Shown here: positions 50,887 through 59,274 of the stretch, in pieces
Numbering within the stretch: the stretch's first letter is position 1
How the letters are laid out: the number at the start of each line of letters is the position of its first letter
From: an uncultured Clostridia bacterium
Lineage (GTDB): Bacteria > Bacillota > Clostridia > TANB77 > CAG-508
Length of the DNA stretch: 64,000 bases
Assembly (NCBI GenBank): GCA_934130285.1
Contig: CAKOXT010000001.1
Span: 496,001 to 560,000, forward strand
Direction of reading: 5' to 3'
Translations under genes and position numbers: made by a program
Notes under the pieces: generated by a model
Seen by the model: the letters and a program-made list of their open reading frames with translations, nothing else
What the model was told of the DNA's origin: nothing
Databases searched by the model: none

Positions 50887-52557
50887 ATGGCATTTGATGG
50901 AATTGTTGTAAAATCACTTGTAGCTGATTTTCAAAATAAACTTATTGGTGCTCGTGTCAATAAAGTTTTTCAACCTAATAAATATGAAATTATATTAAGT
51001 TTGTATAATTCTGCAAATTATATGTTAGATATTTGTATTCATCCTGAATATTATAGAATGTGTTTAACTAATATTTCTAAGCCTAATCCTACTAATGCTC
51101 TTAATTTTTGCATGTTGCTTAGAAAATATTTAACGAGTAGTCGTATTACTAATATTGAAAGTGTAGATTTAGATAGACTCATTTTTATTGATTTTGAGGG
51201 AAATAATGAACTTAAAGATACTATTAAATATAGACTTGTTATTGAACTTATGGGAAGACGTAGTAATATTATTCTTCTTAATTATAATGGATTTATTATT
51301 GATTCAATTAAGCATATTATAACTTCAGACAGAGAAATACTACCTGCTAGAGAATATATCACACCAAAATCCTCTAAAAATTCTTTTTTAGAATTAAATA
51401 ATTTTGATGAGTTCTATGCTTTACTTTCTCAGAATTCTTACAATTCACTTTCTTCTTATCTACCAGAATTATTTACTGGATTTACTTCTATATTTATTTT
51501 AAATGTTTTAGAAGATTTAGATATTGAAAACACATCTAAAGATGTTAATGAACTTCGTGAATTATATGATTATCTAAAAAATCTTATTTCTAATTTTGGA
51601 ACAGAAAATGTTTCTTTAAAGAAGGTTCATAAAGATTATGTTTTAGATTTATCTTCTAGCGATACTTCTTTGAGTGATTTTCTAGATAAATTTTATTGTG
51701 ATAAAGAAATTGAAAATATCTTTTTAGCTGCCAAAGCTGAACTTTCAAAATCAATTCTTTCTGCTTTAAAAAAGGCATCTAAAAAATTAGATAATATTAA
51801 TCAAAAACTTCGTTCTTGCAATGATATGGACAAATATAAATTGTATGGTGAACTTCTAACAGCTAACTTATATAAGTATCATGAGAATTTTGCTAAACCT
51901 AGTATTGAAGTTGAAAATTATTATGATAATAACAATTTAGTAACAATAAAATTAGATACATCTGTTTCTTACAGTAAAAATGCTGAACGATTTTTCAAAA
52001 AATATAATAAATTGAAAAATACTTTATCTATTGTTACTGTTCAAAAAAAAGAAGCTGAACTAGAACTTGAGTATATTGAAAGTATTATTTACTCAGTTTC
52101 TAATGCTAAAACACTCGAAGATATCGAAGAAATTCATAATGAATTTACTGAGAATGTTTTGATGAAAAAATATAATTATAAATCTTTCCAAAAAGTAAAT
52201 GCAGATAAGAACTTAACCAATAATTTAAATAAAATTGTTATTAATAAATATGATGTTTATATTGGAAAAAATAATAAGCAAAATGATTATCTTACATTAC
52301 ATTTTGCTGATAAATCTGATTTATGGTTTCACGCTCAAGGGTTCCATGGTGCTCATGTAATTTTGAAAACAAATGGAAAAAATCCTGATGAGGATACTAT
52401 TTTTAAATGTGCTCAGCTTGCTAAACAAAATTGCAAGGCAGCTTTAGAACGCAATGTTTCTGTTGATTATACTTATATTAAATATGTAAAGAAACATCAC
52501 AGTGGAAAAACTGGTATGGTTAATTATACAAATTATAAAACAATAATTGTTCCATAG
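50887..52557 (+). CDS. rqcH: RqcH / NFACT-family ribosome rescue protein
   Basis: A 556-residue NFACT protein. RqcH binds stalled 50S subunits and adds alanine tails to the trapped peptide. NFACT-N begins MAFDGIVVKSLVADF and contains VDLDRLIFIDFEG and VIELMGRRSNIILLN. HhH and coiled-coil regions span about residues 290-430. The C-terminal NFACT-R domain has IGKNNKQNDYLTLHFADKSDLWFHAQGFHGAHVIL. The start is ATG 50887 behind GAAAGGAG. Older annotations call it fibronectin-binding protein. Confidence 0.92.
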   Translation: MAFDGIVVKSLVADFQNKLIGARVNKVFQPNKYEIILSLYNSANYMLDICIHPEYYRMCLTNISKPNPTNALNFCMLLRKYLTSSRITNIESVDLDRLIFIDFEGNNELKDTIKYRLVIELMGRRSNIILLNYNGFIIDSIKHIITSDREILPAREYITPKSSKNSFLELNNFDEFYALLSQNSYNSLSSYLPELFTGFTSIFILNVLEDLDIENTSKDVNELRELYDYLKNLISNFGTENVSLKKVHKDYVLDLSSSDTSLSDFLDKFYCDKEIENIFLAAKAELSKSILSALKKASKKLDNINQKLRSCNDMDKYKLYGELLTANLYKYHENFAKPSIEVENYYDNNNLVTIKLDTSVSYSKNAERFFKKYNKLKNTLSIVTVQKKEAELELEYIESIIYSVSNAKTLEDIEEIHNEFTENVLMKKYNYKSFQKVNADKNLTNNLNKIVINKYDVYIGKNNKQNDYLTLHFADKSDLWFHAQGFHGAHVILKTNGKNPDEDTIFKCAQLAKQNCKAALERNVSVDYTYIKYVKKHHSGKTGMVNYTNYKTIIVP

Positions 52558-52561
52558 TGTT

Positions 52562-52616
52562 AATAAGGACGTTCTTTTTAAGGCAACAATTTTTGTCAAA
52601 AAAGAACGTCCTTATT
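52562..52616. terminator. large bidirectional terminator, rqcH / ackA
   Basis: Perfect 18-bp stem (52562-52579 with 52599-52616), 19-nt loop, T/A-rich arms at the loop side, between convergent rqcH and the first acetate kinase gene. Confidence 0.8.
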
Positions 52617-52620
52617 GTAA

Positions 52621-53814
52621 TTATATATTTTTAACTAATTCTGCGGTTTCTTTTGCTATCATTAACTCTTCGTTTGTTGGTATTACATAAATATCTACGT
52701 TTGAATCTTCTGTGCTAATTTTTCTTTCTTTTCCTTTAACATTGTTTAGTTCTGGATCCATTTTTATTCCAAATGGTTCTAAATATTTGCAAACTCTTTC
52801 TCTTGTTTCTATTCCGTTTTCTCCTACTCCGCCTGCAAATGTTAAAACATCTAATCCACCAAGTGAAATAATATATTGACCAATGTATTGAGCTATTTTA
52901 TATGCTTGACTTTCAAGTGCTAATATTGATCTTGGATCTTTCATATTGTATCCATCTTCTATATCTCTATAATCTGATGAAACTCCTGATACTCCCCATG
53001 CTCCTGATTGTTTGTTTAGTATATCTTCAATATCTTCTGGTTGTAAGTTATCTTTTTTCATTACATATGGAATTATTGCTGGGTCTATATCTCCACATCT
53101 TGTTGCCATTGGTATTCCTGCTAGTGGTGTTAATCCCATTGATGTATCTATTGATTTTCCATCTTTAATTGCACATATTGAAGCACCTTGTCCTAAGTGG
53201 CAATTTATTATCTTTAAATCTTCTGTTCTTCCATATATTTCTGAAACTCTTTCTGCCACGTATTTGTGACTTGCTCCATGAAATCCATATTTTCTTATTT
53301 TGTAACTTGTGTAATATCTGTAAGGTATTTGATATATATACGCTTTAGCTGGCATTGTTTGATGAAATGCCGTGTCAAATACTGCTACCATTGGTACATT
53401 TGGTAATGCATTTTTTGCAGCTTTAATTCCTGCTACTCCTGCTGGATTGTGTAATGGTGCTAAGTCTATGCATTTCTCAATTTCTTTTATTACATCTTCT
53501 GTTATTAATACAGATTTGCTGAACATTTCTCCACCATGTACTATTCTATGCCCTACTGCTGTTATTTCATCTAATGAATTTATTATGTTATATTCTGGTT
53601 TTAATAAAACTTCTAATACAAAACTTATTGCTTCGTCATAGTCTCTGGCAATGTGAACTAGTTCTTCTTTTTTGCCTCCTACGTTTAATTTTAATGTGGT
53701 TTTCATTCCACCTATTCTCTCAAAATTTCCTTTAGCTAATCTTTCGTTGTTTTCCATGTTTATCAATTGGAATTTTAAAGAAGAGCTTCCGCAATTTAAT
53801 ACTAAAATTTTCAT
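52621..53814 (-). CDS. ackA: acetate kinase (copy 1)
   Basis: A 397-residue acetate kinase making ATP and acetate from acetyl phosphate. Catalytic residues lie in LVLNCGSSSLK (Asn), VGHRIVHGG (Arg), VFDTAFHQTM (Asp), FHGASHKYV (His), TRCGDIDP (Arg) and IPTNEELMI (Glu). The usual HLGNG motif reads HLGQGAS in all three copies. Monocistronic, after the anti-sigma gene. Confidence 0.93.
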   Translation of the reverse strand: MKILVLNCGSSSLKFQLINMENNERLAKGNFERIGGMKTTLKLNVGGKKEELVHIARDYDEAISFVLEVLLKPEYNIINSLDEITAVGHRIVHGGEMFSKSVLITEDVIKEIEKCIDLAPLHNPAGVAGIKAAKNALPNVPMVAVFDTAFHQTMPAKAYIYQIPYRYYTSYKIRKYGFHGASHKYVAERVSEIYGRTEDLKIINCHLGQGASICAIKDGKSIDTSMGLTPLAGIPMATRCGDIDPAIIPYVMKKDNLQPEDIEDILNKQSGAWGVSGVSSDYRDIEDGYNMKDPRSILALESQAYKIAQYIGQYIISLGGLDVLTFAGGVGENGIETRERVCKYLEPFGIKMDPELNNVKGKERKISTEDSNVDIYVIPTNEELMIAKETAELVKNI

Positions 53815-53941
53815 ACTTGATTTAACTTCCTTCTTTTAAATTTTTCTGTTCAAATTTTAACATTAATATTTTTTTATATCAATAGGTTTTTAGATAATCA
53901 ACTTTGCACTGGTGGTTTCGTTGAAAAGATGAATTTATTTT

Positions 53942-54811
53942 TTATTTATAATTTGAGATATCGGGTTCGATAAAGTCTTTATCTGTTACTACATTATATT
54001 CGTAAACTGCTTCTATTGGTGTTGCTGAATTTTGTGAACTATCAACTTGACTCGAACCAATCATCAATCCTGTAGATTTATCGAAATAAACTCTTTCATA
54101 TTTTCCACCTGTCACTATAGGCAAATTATTTATATAATAACATTCTTTATCTCTAAATGTTGTAGACTTTATTGTCGTACCAAATGAATATTTTAATAGT
54201 TCTTTAATATTAGCATTATATAGCACACTATCTTTAAAAAGTTCTCTATTCATTGTCACATTTTCGCGTACTGATTTATTATCTCCATTTTCTATATAAG
54301 TTGTTCCTTTATATTCATTATCATTTATTTTTTGCGCATATGTTGTCTCCGTAACAATTCCATCTTCTGTTTCCATTGTATATGTAAATTTATTTTTGTC
54401 ATCCATTTTGAATTGTTCCATTTTCAAAATATGACCTTCTGTATAGTAATATTCTATAATATGATAATTATTGATTGACTGATTTGATTGGGATGTTTCT
54501 GCTATTTCTTTTAGTATGTTATATTTTTTTAGCCATTTTCCCGCAAAAGTTGCTAATATTAATACTATAACTAGAATAAATATAATCTTTATTGTATTTA
54601 GATGTCTTTTATATTTTTTCAGAAAATTTATTTCTCTAGTCTGAGTATCTTTAGAATTTGTTCCTACTCTTAATTCATTATATAAACGTCTACAATTTTC
54701 GCAACCTGATATGTGATTTTCAATAAATTCATTAGAAGTTTCATTAGTAACATGTTCTATATAATTTGGTAATAAATCATATACAATTTCGCATTCATTT
54801 TTCATTTTCAT
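53942..54811 (-). CDS. anti-sigma factor with zinc-finger domain
   Basis: A 289-residue membrane protein. The N-terminal zinc-finger anti-sigma domain has the HxxxCxxC core (FIENHISGCENCRRLY) plus the upstream Cys7. One membrane span lies near residues 72-92, then an outer domain of about 190 residues resembling lipoprotein-sorting / LolA-like folds (KCYYINNLPIVTGGKYERVYFD-type strands). It overlaps the sigma factor gene by 17 nt. Its outer domain probably senses an envelope condition and releases the sigma; that is inference from the family. Confidence 0.82.
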   Translation of the reverse strand: MKMKNECEIVYDLLPNYIEHVTNETSNEFIENHISGCENCRRLYNELRVGTNSKDTQTREINFLKKYKRHLNTIKIIFILVIVLILATFAGKWLKKYNILKEIAETSQSNQSINNYHIIEYYYTEGHILKMEQFKMDDKNKFTYTMETEDGIVTETTYAQKINDNEYKGTTYIENGDNKSVRENVTMNRELFKDSVLYNANIKELLKYSFGTTIKSTTFRDKECYYINNLPIVTGGKYERVYFDKSTGLMIGSSQVDSSQNSATPIEAVYEYNVVTDKDFIEPDISNYK

Positions 54812-55280
54812 AGTAATCAGCTCCTTTCATTTTTTCTTTGCAACGATAAAATGTTACTCTTGTCCAGACTTCTGATTTGTCTAATATAAACGCAATTTCT
54901 TTAAAAGTAAGATTTCCTACAATTCTTAAATATACAACTTTTTTAGATTCATTATTTAAGTCTTTTGTGGAGTCATTAAATGCTTGATTTGCTAAAACAT
55001 TATCTGTAAATTCTGGACTTTCTAAATTAAAAATATCATCAATGTTTACACTATTATATTTTTTACTTTTTTTATAATGATCATAGTAGAGATTTTTAGC
55101 AATGGAACATAACCAAACTGAAATTTTTGAATTGTTTTGAAATTGATTAATATTTTTTATTGCTTTGTAAAAAGTTTCTTGTGTTAAATCTTCTGCTAAA
55201 TCTTCATCATGAGTAAAGCAAAGTAAAAACTTATATATTGTTGTAAAATAATTTTTATATAATTTCTCAATATCTAGCAC
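54795..55280 (-). CDS. ECF-type RNA polymerase sigma factor
   Basis: A 161-residue extracytoplasmic-function sigma. Region 2 (DLAEDLTQETFYKAIKNINQF ... ISVWLCSIAKNLYYDHYKK) and region 4 (YLRIVGNLTFKEIAFILDKSEVWTRVTFYRCKEKM) are intact. Initiation is at GTG 55280 behind AAGGAGG. The upstream region has an AAGGTT...AACCTT inverted repeat and a TGTAAC motif that could be its own promoter. It lies between ackA copies 2 and 1 and may control one of them. Confidence 0.88.
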   Translation of the reverse strand: MLDIEKLYKNYFTTIYKFLLCFTHDEDLAEDLTQETFYKAIKNINQFQNNSKISVWLCSIAKNLYYDHYKKSKKYNSVNIDDIFNLESPEFTDNVLANQAFNDSTKDLNNESKKVVYLRIVGNLTFKEIAFILDKSEVWTRVTFYRCKEKMKGADYYENEK

Positions 55281-55390
55281 AATTTTCCTCCTTTTCTATA
55301 AGACTTCAAAAAAGTGTTAAATTGTTACACAAAGGTTAAAAAATTTTCAAAACCTTGTAATTTATTATATAGATAAAAGGTAAAATGTTC

Positions 55391-55423
55391 AAAAAAATAC
55401 TGGTGACTTTTAATCACCAGTAT
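55391..55423 (-). terminator. terminator of acetate kinase copy 2
   Basis: Perfect 10-bp stem (55423-55414 with 55406-55397) followed by seven T residues on the minus strand. Confidence 0.92.
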
Positions 55424-55432
55424 AACTTTTTC

Positions 55433-56617
55433 TTATTTTGTTAAATTATATGCATCTTCTGCAATTACAATCTCTTCGTTTGTAGGTACTATGTAAATAT
55501 CAACTTTTGAATCATCACTTGATATTTTATGTTCTTCTCCTCTAATTAGATTTCTTTCTTTATCTAATTTGATTCCAAAACATTCTAAGTAATTACAAAT
55601 TCTTTCTCTTTCTTCAAAACCATTTTCACCAATTCCTCCAGCAAATGTAATTACATCAACTCCGTTTAGTGTTACTATAAATTTTGCAATATATTGAGCT
55701 ATAATATATGCTCTACTTTCTAATGCTAAAATTGATCTTTCATCTCCTTCAGCTGCTGTTTTTTCAATATCTCTAAAGTCAGTTGAAACTCCTGATACTC
55801 CCCATGCTCCTGATTCTTTGTTCATGATTCTTAACATTTCATCTGGTTGAATATCATATAATTTCATTACTGTTGGAATAATTGATGGATCAACATCTCC
55901 ACATCTTGTTCCCATTGGAACACCTGCTAATGGTGTTAATCCCATTGTTGTATCTACTGATTTTCCATCTTTAATTGCACATAATGATGCTCCTTGTCCA
56001 AGATGGCAATTTATTACTTTTAAATCTTTTCTTCCAAGAATTTCTGATATTCTATTTGCAACATATCTATGTGAAATTCCATGGAATCCATATTTTCTTA
56101 TTTTATAGTCTTCATAGTATTTATATGGTAATTGATATATAAATGCTTTCTCAGGCATTGTTTGATGGAATGATGTATCAAATACTGCTACCATTGGTAC
56201 ATTTGGTAACAATTTTTGACATGCATAAATTCCGGCCAAACCTGCTGGATTATGTAATGGCGCTAAAGTTATACACTCTTTTATAGCTTCTATTACATCG
56301 TCATTTATTACTACTGATTCTTTAAATTTTTCTCCTCCATGTACAATTCTGTGTCCTATGGCTCCAATTTCATCAAAGCTCTTTATAACTTTGTATTCAT
56401 CACTTATTAGTAGGTTTAGAATCTCGCCTATTGCTTCTTCAAAATCTCTTGCAGGATGTTCTATTACTGTTTTTTCTCCTCTTACATTAAATCGTAGTGA
56501 AGATCTTGCACCTCCTATTCTGTCATAATGTCCTTTCATAATTCTTTCGTTTTTTTCCATATCAATTAATTGACATTTCAAAGATGAACTTCCACAGTTT
56601 AAAACTAAAACTTTCAT
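55433..56617 (-). CDS. ackA: acetate kinase (copy 2)
   Basis: A 394-residue acetate kinase closely resembling copy 1. Catalytic stretches: LVLNCGSSSLK, IGHRIVHGG, VFDTSFHQTM, FHGISHRYV, TRCGDVDP, IPTNEEIVI. Copies 1 and 2 share TRCGD and GAWGVSGVS, unlike copy 3, so they are probably the more recent duplicates. It has its own promoter, structured leader and terminator, so it is a separate transcript. Confidence 0.93.
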   Translation of the reverse strand: MKVLVLNCGSSSLKCQLIDMEKNERIMKGHYDRIGGARSSLRFNVRGEKTVIEHPARDFEEAIGEILNLLISDEYKVIKSFDEIGAIGHRIVHGGEKFKESVVINDDVIEAIKECITLAPLHNPAGLAGIYACQKLLPNVPMVAVFDTSFHQTMPEKAFIYQLPYKYYEDYKIRKYGFHGISHRYVANRISEILGRKDLKVINCHLGQGASLCAIKDGKSVDTTMGLTPLAGVPMGTRCGDVDPSIIPTVMKLYDIQPDEMLRIMNKESGAWGVSGVSTDFRDIEKTAAEGDERSILALESRAYIIAQYIAKFIVTLNGVDVITFAGGIGENGFEERERICNYLECFGIKLDKERNLIRGEEHKISSDDSKVDIYIVPTNEEIVIAEDAYNLTK

Positions 56618-56650
56618 ATTAGCTTCCTCCTTAATATTTTTCTTTTTTAG

Positions 56651-56679
56651 GTAGCATGCCTACTTGGCAAGTATGCTAC
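56651..56679 (-). promoter_or_regulatory. leader hairpin of acetate kinase copy 2
   Basis: GTAGCAT (56651-56657) pairs with ATGCTAC (56673-56679), with an inner GCC/GGC pairing. It lies about 35 nt before the ATG in the 5' leader. No T-run follows on the minus strand, so it is not an obvious terminator. Confidence 0.45.
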
Positions 56680-56808
56680 TTAGCTATACTTGATTAGCAC
56701 TTAGAATTTATATTATATTTAGTCCTGCTAAAATTATAATTAAACTTCATTTGCGATATCAATGTACGATTAATTTCTATAATGTAAATCTATAAAAACC
56801 ATACAGCC

Positions 56809-56838
56809 ATTATATCAGGGTTTCAGTTCAAAAATCAA
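56809..56838 (-). promoter_or_regulatory. promoter of acetate kinase copy 2
   Basis: Minus strand TTGATT (56838-56833), 18-nt spacer, TATAAT (56814-56809). The predicted leader is about 190 nt. Confidence 0.6.
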
Positions 56839-56850
56839 CCTTAAGTGACA

Positions 56851-56887
56851 AAAAAACTAGAAGTTTTGCAAAAACCTCTAGTTTTTT
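56851..56887 (-). terminator. terminator of acetate kinase copy 3
   Basis: Long inverted repeat (arms of about 17 nt with one mismatch, around GCA) with a T-run on the minus strand, right after the copy 3 stop. Confidence 0.88.
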
Positions 56888-56891
56888 CTTA

Positions 56892-58094
56892 TTATTTATT
56901 GTTTTCTACTATTCTCTTTGTATCTCTTGCAATTACCATTTCTTCATCTGTTGGAATGATGTATACTTCAACTTTTGAATCATCGCTTGATATCTTTGTT
57001 TCTACACTTCTAACATTATTTTTCTCTAAGTCTATTTTTACACCCATCCATTCTAGATCTTCACAGATTTTCTTTCTTATATTAATTTGGTTTTCACCAA
57101 TTCCACCTGTAAATATAATTGCATCTATTCCTCTTAATGTAACTGCATACTTAGCTATAAATTGTGCTATTGTTTGTGTAAATAATTCTATTGCAACTTG
57201 TGCTTTTGGTTGGTCCTCTTTATAAGATGCTAATTCTATTTCTCTGAAATCTGGATCTAATCCTGTTATACCATATAATCCTGATTTTTTATTTAGTATT
57301 GTATTAACTTCTTTTGCTGATAAGTTTTCTCTTTCCATTATTTCTGTAACTACTGATGGATCTAAATCTCCAGATCTTGTTACCATTGCAATTCCACCTA
57401 ATGGTGATAATCCCATTGATGTATCTTGTGATTCTCCGTTTTTAATTGCACAAATTGATGCACCTTGTCCTAAGTGGCATGTAACTATTTTTAAATCTCC
57501 ATCTTTTTTGTCTATGATTTCTGCAGCTCTTTTTGAAACAAATTGATGTGATGTTCCATGGAATCCATATTTTCTAATTCCATATTTTTCGTAGTATTCA
57601 TAAGGAATTGGATATAAATAATTTTCTTTTGGCATTGTTTGATGGAATGCTGTATCAAAAACTCCACACATTGGAACTCCTGGCATTTCTTTTTGGCAAG
57701 CTCTAATTCCTAATATTGTTGCTGGATTATGTAATGGTGCTAAGCTTGAACAGCTTTGATATTTTTCTATAACATCTTCTGTTATTAAAACTGATTGGTT
57801 AAATATTTCTCCACCATGTACTAATCTGTGTCCTACTGCGTTTATTTCTGATAAGTCTTTTATTACTCCATAATCTTTATGTACTAATTGTTGTAATATT
57901 ATTTTTAAAGCTTCTTCGTGATCTTTAACTGGTTCTTTTATTACGTATTTTTCTCCATTTACTTTATGTGTAACAAAAGATTCTTTTTCTCCAATTCTTT
58001 CAAAGTTTCCTTTGGCTAATAGTTTTTCATTATCCATATCTATTAATTGATATTTTAATGACGAACTTCCACAGTTTACTACTAGTATTTTCAT
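56892..58094 (-). CDS. ackA: acetate kinase (copy 3, divergent)
   Basis: A 400-residue acetate kinase. Catalytic stretches are kept: LVVNCGSSSLK, VGHRLVHGG, VFDTAFHQTM, FHGTSHQFV, TRSGDLDP, IPTDEEMVI. It differs from the other copies at GLYGITGLDPDFREIE (others GVSGVS-type) and at TRSGD. It lies directly downstream of pta (80-nt gap), the classical pta-ackA order, so it is probably the ancestral housekeeping copy. Confidence 0.93.
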   Translation of the reverse strand: MKILVVNCGSSSLKYQLIDMDNEKLLAKGNFERIGEKESFVTHKVNGEKYVIKEPVKDHEEALKIILQQLVHKDYGVIKDLSEINAVGHRLVHGGEIFNQSVLITEDVIEKYQSCSSLAPLHNPATILGIRACQKEMPGVPMCGVFDTAFHQTMPKENYLYPIPYEYYEKYGIRKYGFHGTSHQFVSKRAAEIIDKKDGDLKIVTCHLGQGASICAIKNGESQDTSMGLSPLGGIAMVTRSGDLDPSVVTEIMERENLSAKEVNTILNKKSGLYGITGLDPDFREIELASYKEDQPKAQVAIELFTQTIAQFIAKYAVTLRGIDAIIFTGGIGENQINIRKKICEDLEWMGVKIDLEKNNVRSVETKISSDDSKVEVYIIPTDEEMVIARDTKRIVENNK

Positions 58095-58174
58095 TTTACA
58101 TCTTTCCTTTCATTTTATCTCAGTATGAGCATTTTTAACTCTTACTCTTTATTTCATTCACTTTTATTGTGTTT

Positions 58175-59173
58175 TTATTTTTCTTGTCCTTGTACTGCAG
58201 TGATTGCAACAACACCAACAATATCGTCACTTGAGCATCCTCTTGATAAATCATTTACTGGTTTTGCAATTCCTTGGCATAAAGGTCCATATGCTTCAGC
58301 TTTTGCTAAACGTTGTACTAACTTATATCCAATATTTCCTGCATCTAAATTAGGAAATACTAAAGTATTACAATGTCCTGCGACTTCACTTCCTGGTGCT
58401 TTGCTTTTTGCTATTTCAGGAATAATTGCAGCATCTAATTGTAACTCTCCATCTGCCTTTATTTCTGGATATCTTTCTTTTAAAAATTTAGTAGCTTCTA
58501 TAACTTTTTCTGTTAATTCTGATTTTGCACTTCCATATGTTGAATATGATAACATTCCAACTTTTGCTTCTTTTCCTGTTAATTGTTCAAAACTCTTTGC
58601 TGATGAAGCAGCTATTTCTGCTAATTTATCACTATCTGGATTTTCATTTAATCCACTATCAGCAAATACGAATACTCCATCTTCACCATATTCACAATTT
58701 GGAACATTCATTAAGAAAAATGCTGATACTAATTTTGTTCCTGGAGCTGTTTTTAGGATTTGAAGTGCTGGTCTTAATGTATCTGAAGTTGAATGAGCTG
58801 CTCCTGATACAAGTCCATCTGCATCTCCTTGTTTTACCATCATCATTCCAAAATAAACTGGATTTTTTAATGTTTTGCGTGCTTCTTCTTCAGTCATTCC
58901 CTTTGCTTTTCTTAATTCATAAAAAGCTTTTGCATATTCTTCATATTTTTCTGAACTTTCTGGATCAATTATTTCAGCACTTGATATGTCTATATTATTT
59001 TCTTTTGCAATTTCTTTTGTTTTTTCTGTGTTTCCTACTAAAATAATTTTAGCAAAACCTTCTTTTCCGACTTTTTCAGTTGCTTCAAGAACTCTTATAT
59101 CTTCAGCTTCTGGTAATATTATAGTCTTCATTTCAGATTTTGCTTTATTTTTTATTGTTTCTATGAAATTCAT
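58175..59173 (-). CDS. pta: phosphate acetyltransferase
   Basis: A 332-residue Pta converting acetyl-CoA and phosphate to acetyl phosphate. Signature stretches: IILPEAEDIRVLEA, MMVKQGDADGLVSGAAHSTSDTLRPAL, FADSGLNENPD, and the C-terminal GYKLVQRLAKAEAYGPLCQGIAKPVNDLSRGCSSDDIV. It is the short form without the DRTGG/N-terminal domain. Together with the acetate kinases it forms the substrate-level ATP branch. The promoter overlaps that of rluA. Confidence 0.95.
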   Translation of the reverse strand: MNFIETIKNKAKSEMKTIILPEAEDIRVLEATEKVGKEGFAKIILVGNTEKTKEIAKENNIDISSAEIIDPESSEKYEEYAKAFYELRKAKGMTEEEARKTLKNPVYFGMMMVKQGDADGLVSGAAHSTSDTLRPALQILKTAPGTKLVSAFFLMNVPNCEYGEDGVFVFADSGLNENPDSDKLAEIAASSAKSFEQLTGKEAKVGMLSYSTYGSAKSELTEKVIEATKFLKERYPEIKADGELQLDAAIIPEIAKSKAPGSEVAGHCNTLVFPNLDAGNIGYKLVQRLAKAEAYGPLCQGIAKPVNDLSRGCSSDDIVGVVAITAVQGQEK

Positions 59174-59214
59174 TTTATCCTCCTTAAGTTATTAAACTTT
59201 ACACATTCGTATTG

Positions 59215-59254
59215 ATTATATAAAATTGACTTCTCAAAGTCAATATAATAAAAT
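59215..59254. promoter_or_regulatory. face-to-face promoters of pta and rluA sharing a palindrome
   Basis: A 20-bp palindrome (59225-59244: ATTGACTT, CTCA, AAGTCAAT) holds one -35 box per strand. Plus: TTGACT (59226-59231), 17 nt, TAAAAT (59249-59254), for rluA. Minus: TTGACT (59243-59238), 17 nt, TATAAT (59220-59215), for pta. The two polymerase sites overlap almost completely, so they are likely mutually exclusive. Confidence 0.75.
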
Positions 59255-59274
59255 TAGTTTGAAATGAGGTATTT

